Positions 26,301 to 38,300 of a DNA stretch of 64,000 nt are shown in pieces. The position numbers were made by a program, and so were the translations under genes. The notes beneath the pieces are model-generated. The model made no database searches and was not told the DNA's origin. It saw only the letters and a list, made by a program, of their open reading frames with translations. The number at the start of each line of letters is the position of its first letter. The stretch's first letter is position 1. The stretch is from Brachionus koreanus (lineage: Eukaryota; Rotifera; Eurotatoria; Ploima; Brachionidae), in NCBI GenBank assembly GCA_016987375.1, contig PJRA01000263.1, positions 2,132,800-2,196,799 on the forward strand, in the 5' to 3' direction.

Positions 26301-29300
26301 TAAATGATTGAAATGTCTTGTGAGTCTGAGAGATACAGGATTACGTCCTCCACCAGGTGGACCCATAGCACAGCAAAAATTAATATCGACTAAATGACGA
26401 AAATCTCCTATAGCTTTTCGATCATACCAGCCTCTAAAGTCCATCCATTGTCTTATTAATTCAATAGGAGGCTGGGCGTCATACACTTCTAAGGCAGGCA
26501 TATTCAAATCATCGATAAAAAATATAAAATATTTTCCTAATGGTGGACCATAAATGCCTTTTCTTCTTTTATCAAGTTTTGAATCGATCAAATCTTGGGT
26601 CTGATTGGCACTAGTCTTTGCTGAAAACACAATAAATTCAGGACTGTATTCTTTAGGCATTGTTCTGGCTAATTTATCGACAATGGTAAGTGTTTTTCCA
26701 GTACCAGTCGGACCAACACACAAAACTGTTTTGTCATTTTTCAGCAAGAATTCAATTAAATGAGCGTTACGAACATTGTCAATGGTTGGTACAATTATAT
26801 CCGAAAACTTGGTATCAGATGTCATATTTAATTCTGGTAAATCTGCCATCCAATTTTTCCATTGAGTCTTTTAAAAGATTAAATTTTAAATTTAAATAAT
26901 TTTTTTTAAAATAATTAGTTATTACTATTTTGACTTTTTTGACCTCCTCTTCATTTTCATCTTTATTTTCTTCTTCATTCGTGAATATTCCACCATCATC
27001 AAGTATGTAGTCATAAACAAGTCCTTGAGGCGGAAAAGGCATTTTCAATTCATTTTTTTCAATTTTTTGTCTTAGCCAGTCGTTGAATTTAATGCGTCCA
27101 TCATTGTCGCATGAAGCCCCCACAGACCAAACCAAAGAAAATAAAAACCAAGGCTCCAATAATTCAGGAAGCTTTTGAATTGCTTCTTCAGAAAGTGGCT
27201 TGTCATTCTAAAAAAAAAATATTAACATTAGCTTTAGATAATTTTATTTTCTAGCTAATTTGTGAAGCTATATTTATTAATGCAATAGGCCAGTTTTTTG
27301 TTAACGATCATTCTTAATAAAAGCAAATTAATTAGCAGCTAAATTCGATTCTAAAAATCTAAAAATAAATACGCGAAAAATGTTCTGTTATTGGGTTAGT
27401 TAAAAAAAAAAGTTAGTTTGGTTACGTAGGATTATTTAAAAATTAAAGTGTAAAATATACCCGTATTAGTTTTGATTTGTCAGATCGCTGTGATTTATTA
27501 AAAAAAAACAAAAATCAGTGATGTTTTGAAAAAAATCAAATTGTGTTATTAATAAGTAAAAAGATGGGGGAAATATTTTTAAATAGATAATATATTTAGT
27601 GTAGGGAATGGAAAATTATAGTAAAAAAAGGAAAAAATTTTTTTCATATTGTGAAAAAATGATTCCGTAAACACAACGATATTGTATATATTTATAAAAC
27701 TGAATTCTAAGCTCTGCAAAACTTGTGCCTTTTATTGCATATTTAAATCAAATGATTTTTTGATGGCATGCATTTTAAAAGAAAAATGAATGGTATTTGC
27801 ATTGCTTGGAATTCAGCTGTATAAATTTGTACAATATTATACTGTTTATAGAACGATTTTTGCACAATCAGAAATAAAATTAAATCATTTTTGTACTTTA
27901 AATTTTGTACAAAAATTTCACATTATCTTTCCTTTAATTTGAGATTTTATTTTTATACAAAAGAGAAATATTAGCTTTATCATTAATAAGAACTTTAAAA
28001 TTAACTTATCTAACATTTTCTTCAAAAGTACTATCAAGTGGCTCAAAGAAAGGACAATTTCAAAGTCTTCATTTCAACCGGCCAAGGCTTTTTCTAAACT
28101 ATTTAATAAATGAAAAAAAAAGATATTGATATTAGCGTAAACATTTATTTTTTAACGCTGGGCTTAAACTCAAAAATTCAGCTATTGATTTGATTTTGAA
28201 TTTTTATTTTGCATTATCTTGATCAAATTTCCATTTTTTCTAATTATATTGCAGCAGAAAACTTTATGCACAATTAATGAATTCCTGAAAAACTTATTTA
28301 AATGCATATGTCTAAAGTTGAAAGAATAATAACATGGATTGGATGGTAAACGGCGTATGTGCCAAAGCTGAATTTTTGAGTTTTAGCGCAGCGTTAAAAA
28401 CAAATATTTATGGCAGATATTTTCCTTTGATATTAAAATAATATTTAATAATTTTAAATCGTTCAATTTGACTAGCATTTAATCTAAATGTCAAAACTTT
28501 TAATTTATTAAAAATTTCAATTTTGTTAAACAAAAAATATAGTGAAAATTAGAAAAATTTAAGAAAATATTCTTGTGATAAAATTTTTTAATGTATTAAA
28601 ACTGTGAAAATTTGAAATTAAAGCACAAATCCTGAAATTATTTTACCCCAAGTCTAGAATTCTAGAAAAATTGAAAATTAAAAATTAAGAAAAATTTTCA
28701 ACCCATAAGAATAATTTGATCTTACCTCTTTTGGTCTATAAGGAGCGAGAAAACAGTCCATTAGTTTTAGTAAACTAAATGTCAAATTACTATCCATAGT
28801 TGGTATGATTTCTTTGACATTTTTACGAATAAATTTTATAGCAGGCTAAGAAACAAAATTTGAATAATTTAAGATTCAAAAAAATAATGAAAATACATAC
28901 TTCTAAGAATATTTCAAAAAGACTATTTAATTTTTCTTGATAAGCAAAAACACTTTCAGGCAACTTTCGAATCCAACATTCGACAAAAGGTTTTAGACCC
29001 AATATACTAGGTTCTAAGTAGACCATACCGCATCGACTCACTGTTGCTGGACTAGCAACTGCTAGATCAGCCACTTCAAACATCATAGTCATAGCTTCAG
29101 TCATTTTGATAATTTCTCCATTAGTTAAGCAAAGTTTTTTATTATCGTCTAATACAGTATTCATATTCTCGATCCATACAGCATCTACCGGACCATCGAA
29201 CAGATACCATCTTTTATCATCATTTTCAGCTTCTACTCCTTGGCCCATCAATACAGACAAAATACCGTCAGTCCACTCATGTGTCATTAGATCAAATTCA

Positions 29301-32300
29301 CCATATAATTGACCCATGGTTATTGACTTTGGGTTTAATATGTAAGTATGAACAACTTCAAAAGGGGTTCCTGCAGGTGAAGGCTGACCAGCTAAAGAAG
29401 TCATGGCTGCTTTTAAAGTTTCATAGCATTTTGTTTTTCCAGAGCCCGTTGGACCTACCAACATTAGACCGTGACGGACGACGGTTGTTTCATAGAGCTG
29501 AATACACTTTAGAATAAAATTATCAACATCTTTTATATCCAATTTAAAACATGATTTTCTAAGCGAGCTTTCCAAAGCACCATAATCAATCGGCTCCTCT
29601 CTTAAATTAAAATTTTAAAGAAAAAATACTCAAGATTCTAATTCTTACTTTATTTTAGGAAATAAGTCTGATACTATGCCATTAAACAGTTTTAAATCAT
29701 CTTGTAAAAATTTAGGTACGTTCACATCACGAATAGCTCTTAAGCAAATTAATTCCTTATAAAAATTTTTTAGTGGCTTACTATAATAATAAATTTTAAT
29801 GAAATTTTACTTCATTCATGTCCGGATTTTGTCTCTTAAGGTTTCCAGCTGCAGAAATTACTGACTTGACAGCTCTCATACCAAAATCATAATGGTCTTG
29901 TGAGCTAAGCTGTTCGGACGATAGTTTAAAAGTAGTTACAATTTTTTTAGCTAAAGTTTTGGCATCCGAAAAACCAAAAGAAAATAGAGATATTTCTGCG
30001 ATCAAAGCATAATCCGGTACCATCATAGCAACAGGTCGAAACAAAGCCTTTTTTATAACTATTTAAAAGACGAAAAATGAATTAATGTTTAATACTTTTA
30101 AATTGTCTGGTAATTCGGTACGGCCAGCGTATCCAGGATTCATAGTGATAAATACAGCACATGATGGCTTCAATGCTATTTCAACTCCTTCAAAAATGAA
30201 TCTTTCTGCCTTTAAAATACCGATTAGCAAAAAAACTTATTGAAAATTTAAGTTAAGTGATTACTAAGCTAAATAATTAAAAGAGCATAAATTTTTTAAA
30301 ATAGTCATTCAAAAATAATCTTTTTATTTTTCAGATTATTTTTGATTAAAATTCAAGAATAAGTTTTAAAAAATTTGCTTAAAAAAGCCTAGATAATTCG
30401 TTAGTTTGAAATAGATAAATACTAACTTAAAATTAAAAAATTCTAAAAAAATAATAGAAAAATGCACAAGAATTCATTCAAAGATTAAATAAAAAATGCA
30501 TAAGGATAAATTAATTTCAAGTATTTTAATTTTGATCTCAGTTTTATTTATTTTTTCGAAATATTATAAATTTTTCATATTTTACAATTGAAATATTTTC
30601 CCTAATTTTTAATAGACATCATTATTAGTGAATAAAAATTAAAAATTTTTAATATTTGATTTTTGATTTTGAAAAACAACACCAAGAAAACCTAATTGAA
30701 TAATGCTAATAGGTAAAAAAAATAGATCTAAGCTAATGGGGTAATTAGTTGAGTTAGGATTTAGTTAATAAAAATTTTTATGCTTTTCAACTTTTTTCAA
30801 ATTTCAATGAAGTATTTTTGTCAATTGATCAAAAATTTTGAACAAATTTAAAAAATTAAAAAAAAATGAGATCAAATTTAAAAAAAAAATTGAAATATTA
30901 CAAAATTAAGTTTGAGATGACCATAAAAAGAAAGTTCAAAATAAAATCAGGGAAAGAAATTTAGATCTAATTGAAAATTAATAGAATTTTTATCATGCTA
31001 AAATTATTTTGGTTCAAAAAATGAACTAAAACTAATGTTTTCTGAACCAACATTCTAGATTTTCTTATAATGAAAAAAAATATTACGCCGCTTCGAGCCT
31101 ATTAAATATTTATTTAAATAAATTAATTTTGTGCCACAGAAAAATAAAGACAATAAAGCAAACCCGTTGAGTAAGAGCTTGTTGAATCTGTTGAATTTGC
31201 TGAGCAACTACTGATAAGACTTCTATATCGATACGATTAAACTCGTCAAAGCAAGCCCAAGCACCAGCGCTAAATTAAATTTAAAAAATATTGATTTGTT
31301 AATTAGCATCTAAGTTGGATATTTTGATTTTGCCAAGGGAGGAAGAATCAAGGATAAAAGCTAAAGCTAATGCTCTATTTCAAAATATAATTGTTTAGAG
31401 CTTTTTTCACTCTTGTTTTTCTACCTTATTTCTTAAATTTTTTTGTAAATAGGATATCTGTTGTGCAACAACAGAAAGGACTTCAATATCTATTCTATTG
31501 AACTCATCAAAGCAGGCCCATGAACCAGCACTATTTCAAGTCAAATAAATTAGTCAATTAACACTTGGCAAATTTTCTAATATATTTTTTTATTAAGATC
31601 ACTTACCTGGCTAAGCCCTTGAAAAATTTTCCCATAGCCATAAAATCAAGCTGATCTGAACAATTGAATACCACACATTGGATAGCCATCGCTTTAGCTA
31701 AATCTTTGGTAGTTTCTGTCTTACCAGTTCCTGCAGGTCCAGCAGGTGCACCTCCAAATTTCAAGTGCAGTGCACCAGTCAATGTCAAATAACATCTATC
31801 TGTTAGAGGTGTGATTACCAAACGAGATGAATTTCCCAGATATTCATAACCATATAAAAATTCTGCATTCACTGCTCTGATATACAAATTATCATTCATA
31901 TAATAATATCTTAAATTGAGGAAATAAAAATTTCAAAAAATTTTATAAATTTTTTAATTTATACCTAAGCTGACTTATCCATTCAAAATCATTAACATCA
32001 GAAACTTTTTCATTAAGAAGATTGATAACTACATCCCTCGCATGTACTTCAATTACAATAAGAGCTGATAATGTTTGTCTTGCTTTAGAGCTTAATTTTC
32101 CTCGGACCAACTCTCTCAAATCGTCAAGTTCTTTTAGTTGCTTTTGATGATATTCAGGTAAATTGTTTTCTTCTAAAGCTTTACTGACAAGTGTTGTCCA
32201 GTATGTCTGACAACCGGCTATAACAACCTGACCAGGCCATTCAATTACCCAACTTGTTCTCGGTTTCTAGAAACAAATATTTATTTAAAAAAAAAAAACA

Positions 32301-35300
32301 GCTAAATATATTGTTTTTGAATACTGTTTTGTAATCTTCTAAAGAATCGCGAATAATTTGTCTTAAGCTTTCTTTCATGACTCGTTCAATTTCAAGCATC
32401 CAATCTTCAACATTACCAGTGGGATATATATTTTCTCTAAATTCAACTCCCTCATTTTCGGCTGAATACATTGTTGATATTCTCATGTCTTTTTCGAATT
32501 TTACTCTATAAATGCTTTCGAAACATTTACGCAAATGTGGCTGAACAGCTTCTGGATCTTTGGTCTTTGAAAGAATTTCCAAGAGCTCATCATCGGATAA
32601 GAAGTAAAATCTCGGAAACGAAGTTCGTTTTGTTTCTAAGTATTCACTCAAGCCTTTTTGGACTTGTTCTAATAATTTATTGCATTCTTTTAGTTGGTCT
32701 CTTAAGCGCGCATCAGGACACAAGCTTATTACCTTAAAATAAGAAATTTTTTAAGTTTATTAAATAATTTTCAACAAAGCTTAATTAAATATCAATTTAT
32801 TTTTTTTTAATTAACAAAGGCTTTTTGAAACTTGATATAAAAAGAACAAGACAAGATTCTAGAAAAAAAATAATATTTTTCAAATTAGCTAAAAAGGGGT
32901 CTTTACATAATAGCATATAACGAAATAGCACATAACGAAATAGCCAATCAAAAATTAATTTTTAAAAGAAAAATAAAAGTGTTTTATTAAATGTCAGAAA
33001 TCAATTATCGTTTATATAAACTAATTATTTATTTGGATTTATAAGATACATGTTCGCAAATTTTCAACAATCTTTCATGTTTCAAATTATCAAAATCGTC
33101 TAAAAACGCTGCTGCTAAACTCATTTTATCTTTGAATTTTTTTTAAGCTATTATGAAAGATTTTCATTACATATTACACTGTAAGCGATCGAGGTACATA
33201 ACAATGTACAAAAACTGTGAAAAAAACATATATGTGCAAAATTATAGTCTGTATTTTTTTGAAAAATATAAGTGTACATTTAGCTTGAAAAAAGAGTATA
33301 AATTTATTGATTTTAAAATATTTACTTTTTTGAAAAAAAAATTTAACAAAATATACAAAATTTTTTATATTTTTGATAAAAAATTTTGTACTTCAATGTA
33401 CATTTTAAATGTATAAATATTGTGACAGAATTATTTTTTAAAATGACATCTTTTGATATGTAGAAACTAATATCGGGAGGCAACTAAATTGTTCCTAACA
33501 CAAGAAGATCAGACAAAACATTAATAATTATTTTAAGATTATTTTACAATATCAAGTCATTAATTTTTTTAATTTAGAATCAATTACATCAGAAGCTTAA
33601 GCGAAAATTTTATTCAAATAGATGTGGTGACATACCCTCCGAAGAGATTGTACAAGCTCGTCTAAAGTATGCTCGAAAGAATCCATATTCAGATAGAATA
33701 AAAAAAAAGCAATTCAGATGCAGAAATTTCAAATGAAATGGACCATTAATTTTTTTGATTTTTTAAATTTAACTTTTTTCAATAAAAAATTAAACATAAA
33801 TTATTCTTATTTTTAATTTATTCTAATAAATTATGCACAAAAAACCGTCTTTAAGATTGTACATTTAAGTGTTGAGTTCAAATATTGAAAATTAATGTCA
33901 AAAAAGAAAAAAGTACATTTAAGTCAAAAAAATTTTGCAACATATATATACATTTTCTTTATTTGTATATTTATGTGTGTAACACTCGAATTTTAACTTA
34001 ATACACAAAAAATTGTACCTCGATCGTTTACAGTGTATCATACGTGTGCTATTTTGACATGTAATACATTACAATATAGCAGATTAATAAAAAAATGCAT
34101 AATTTTAAAAAGTGTTGCTATTTCGTAAAAGTGTATAGCTATTTCGTAATGCGTGCTTGCTATTTTGTAATGGAGTTATAATTTATGATATTTAGTAAGG
34201 AAATTTATGTGTGTATGCTATTTTGTTATGGAGCCAGCTAAAAATCAGTTCTGCTTGTACAATAAATGTTTTTGAATTAATTGATTAGGTCTGCTATCAC
34301 GTGCAAAATCTCTGACAAATGCAATGTGCTTAGTAAAATAGAAATAAATTTCTTTTTTAAGTTACAAAGTTTATGCAGATAGACTGAATTTAATTTTTAG
34401 CTACCAGGAAAATTTTTTTTAGTCTTTGAGAATTCTGTAATGTTTATTTTAGAACCAATTTTAACAAAAACATTTAAAACTTAGTAAAAAAATTTAATGT
34501 GTTTTTAAATTAAAAAAAAAAATATTATCATTTCAAAGTAAATTTTTGATATAAGCAAAAAAATCTTAATTCTAATAATATTTTGATAGTTCACCAAAAT
34601 TTCCTATTGCTAATAGTTTTTCTTATTAATATTATTAAAAATATTTTTTCATTTCTGTAAATATTATGAACTTAACAATGTAATTCTATTTTTACAATAC
34701 TACATGTATATTTCAAATAAACAATAGCAAAAGGAGTTTTATAACTCAACGTCTATTTATAAATAAAAAAATCTAAAAAAAAAAAGAGACTGCGTTAAAT
34801 AATCTTAGAAAAACGAACATATTCTTAATTTTTTTTAACTGAAGTTAGTAATAATTCTATTTATTTATATATAATAAAATCTAAAACAAAATAATCAAAA
34901 TATAGATTTTATACAAATATAATTAGTACTTTTTTTTTTATATTTTGATAGGTATAGCGCATTAAAATTACTTCTTAATAGACAATTAGCTGATTTAGAT
35001 ATAATTAATAAAATACTTGTGTGTCGAATAATTTTTTTGAATACTGGAAACACCAGGCATTTTTTCATGTTTTTAAAATTCAAAAATATTTTGAAAATAA
35101 ACTATAGTTATCTTACTAAATAATATCATTTTTAAAGAAAATTTTAAAATTTACATAACTCAAAAAATTCAAAAAATCTATTCAATTACAAATTAATTTT
35201 TATTTGATGCTTTTGCTGCAAAACAGCTGTTCTTATAGTAAGTCAAAAGTTCGAAAACTACAAAATGGTAGATAATTTGCTCAAACACTTGTTTTTTTTC

Positions 35301-38300
35301 CTAAGCTAGCCTTTGATTGTGGAGGCTGATATGAGATATTATTTGGAATTTTTCTATTAAGAACAATTTTTCTTTTAAAATTGTGTATTTGACAAAAGTA
35401 AAAAAAATAAAATAAATGGCTAACATCAACGTTGTTTTAACTGCATTGTTGTACAGTTGAACTTTTGTTTCATTTTAATGAATTTTTTGTAAAAAAAAAT
35501 GAATCAATTTTTATTATATTTGACACTATTTTATCAATTATTTTTAAGTTAATTAAAAATAATCCTGCTTTCAGTATTTTTGTTTTATACAGTATATACA
35601 TTTAATTTTAAGCGATTTATCAAAAGTGGACTTTTATACCTGATTATAAATTTTACTCTTTTGCCTATGAGGCTTGAATTAATAAATAATAATAATACAT
35701 TATACCGATAATTATTTTTAGTTAAAAATAATTAATTTCTTTCATCAATAAAAATCGAATTAAAGGATGAGATTTATCTGATTATTGCTTTAAAATGACA
35801 AGTTAAATTTTATTAAGCAACATCTTATTTTAAGAAATATCTATTTAGTTTGAGAAAACCATAATACTTTTTTTATAAAAGAAGGTAGTTTATTAATATG
35901 TTATATTTGCTGATTTTTTTTAAGCATAAATGGTAATCAAATGTATTTTTGTCAAATATTTACTAAAACTAATAGATTAAATGTAAAATTAGAAAATTCT
36001 GTAAGCTATGTTAACTAAAAAAACTGTCTTTAACTACTAACTAAAGTATTTTCAATTAATGATAAATATTTACTAGCTAACTAAATTTTCCAATGATAAG
36101 AAACAAATTTAAATTATCATCCAGTTTTTAAAGATTTTTAAGGAAAAGTTGGTATTAAACGTAAGAATATTTACATTAATAATTATCAAATTTTTTTATT
36201 GAACAGAATTTTTATTTAAATAAAAAAGTTGTGTTAATTTAAATTAATATTTGAAAAAAGAATTAACCAGTAAATTTTGAAAAAAAATAAAACCTAAAAT
36301 AAGTGAAATCTCATCTTTGAAATTATCACTGAATTCGAAGAAAAAAAAATTAATTACTTTAGTATTTTTATCTATTTTGCTTTACCTTCATAATCAACTC
36401 TAGTTTCGAACTCGTCACGTCCTTGCTTATCAAATACTACAATCGTTAGAGAAAAAAATTATCACTAGTCACGAGGTATTCGAAAATGGATTCAAATAGA
36501 ATTTTTTTTCTTTTAAAATAAATTTTTCTTAACCTGAATTTAAAATTTTTAAACAATGACTGAAATCGAAGTTCCCATAGACACCACCAGACTGCTTGTC
36601 GATGGAGTTTTGGATACTTGCACAGACGAAATGCTTCAGTTGTACATTAGTCTCATAATAAATTCTGATTTGGATGAGACTTTTAAAATTGAGGAATTTC
36701 GTCGCAACAAGCGTCGAGTGATGCTTAAGTTTAATCGCAGTTTTAAGTTTGACCAAGCCATAAATAAACAAAAAAAACTACCTGAGCTAACAGGCAATTT
36801 GATTATGTTAGATCAAGTCAGAACTCCGGATACTATCCGAGTGTCTGAGTTGGCCAACAACTGTACCAAAGAGGTCCTAAACTTGTATTTTTCCAACTCA
36901 AAAATGAGTCAAGGTGGTGACATAAAATCAATTAAACTCTTTCCCTATGAAAATAAGGCTTTAATTCAATTTGCTGATTATCGTGTGGTTGATCAAGTTT
37001 TGACCAAAACTCATATAATTTGCGAGAATCTTATCAAAATAGAAAAGTACTATGGCCCTATTGAAGACGAGTTTTTTCTTGATGAAGAAGAACAAAAAAC
37101 CGAAGAAAGTGAAACTTCATCTGGAAGAAAAAAATCGCTTTCCAGCATGACTAGTCTCAGGTCGTTCTCTACACCTTTAAATACTATAGATAAAACTAAA
37201 ATTGTTTTATCCAATATTCAGGAAAATATTAATATTCAACACTTGGACTTTTATATACAAATTCTATGCAATCGGCATGAAATAAATAGCATTAATTGGA
37301 GCTTAGAAAATAAGGGTAAACTTTTAATCGATTTCAAAAAAGAAATTGATATAAACAAAGTTTTAACTGAGTTTAACACGAATAATTTGAATAATTTAAA
37401 CTCGAAACAGATTCAGATTGAGACAGTCAATGCAACTAGAGCCATAGTTGTATTGGTCAAGGACATAAAGCCCAAAGTATCACTCAAATTAGACTCGCAG
37501 AACGAGGATGACGACTACAGGCCTGAAAATATACCAGCCACTAGAGACTTGTTGGATTTGTATTTTAGCAATAAACAAAGAAGTGGTGGAGGCGAAATAG
37601 AGTCAATAGAAAGAAAGTCGTCACGATACTGGATCATAACAGTGAAAGAGCAGCGTCTAGTCAGAGATATTTTGTCCAGAAAACACACTTTGGACGACAA
37701 GCCAATTAAAGTGTTTCCCTATTATGAAAATTTCGGCTTACCGTACATGTTCAAACCAATTTTTGATGACCTTCAAAATCGTTCTGTCATATTCAAACTT
37801 AAAATCAAAGACGAACGATTGCGCTATTTTTGTAAAGTGAAAAATTTACACAAAAAATCAAATGAGATTTTGAGCGAGTCAAATGCCGAGTCCAAATACA
37901 GCAAACAAGAGTCAAACATTTTGTATGTGAACTATATTGAACGTTTAAATTCAAAAGTTCCGTATACGGAACGAATGTGGCGACTTAAAGTAAAAGAGTC
38001 AATTGAATACTTTTTACAAATATATAAATTTGAAAAATTGACTCTAAGCCATCAACAATGGACGACCATTTCAAAGACCAAACAAATTAGTAGCTATTTG
38101 ATGGCAAAAAACAGCAACGCTGATGAAATCTATCAAGAAACAGACGCAATCGATGCTACTTCTGTATTAGTTGATAAGGTCAAATATATTAGTAGCAATT
38201 GTGCTATAATAAATATTAACGAAACAGCAAGCAATGTGGAAATAAATATAGTTGGGCCTAATATAGAGGTGGATCGATTTATAGTCAAAATAAAGGATAT

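Larger units (their letters stand above)
32896..34235. mobile_element. Mutator-like transposon with 9-bp target duplication
   Basis: A 1340-bp insertion in the large DNAH1 intron, bounded by an exact 9-bp direct repeat AGCTAAAAA (32887-32895 and 34236-34244). The terminal inverted repeats (32896-32917, 34214-34235) match at 16 of 22 positions and share the inner block AATAGCATA. Behind each end are arrays of one motif: TAACGAAATAGC at 32918-32929 and 32933-32944, and the inverse GCTATTTCGTAA at 34117-34128 and 34138-34149 with variants at 34159-34170 and 34217-34228. These look like subterminal transposase-binding sites. No transposase is seen, so it is non-autonomous. It contains an inner inverted repeat and two short coding-like stretches, listed separately. 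Confidence 0.82.

Noticed and set aside
31164..31530. Duplicate dynein exon as an assembly artefact
   Set aside because: The copies differ at many silent positions and in their last ten residues, and each has its own splice sites; an assembly error would give near-identical copies.
33153..33416. Open frame of 87 codons on the plus strand
   Set aside because: It runs through an inverted-repeat arm of the transposon and is almost all Phe, Lys, Ile and Tyr, as expected from AT-rich DNA.
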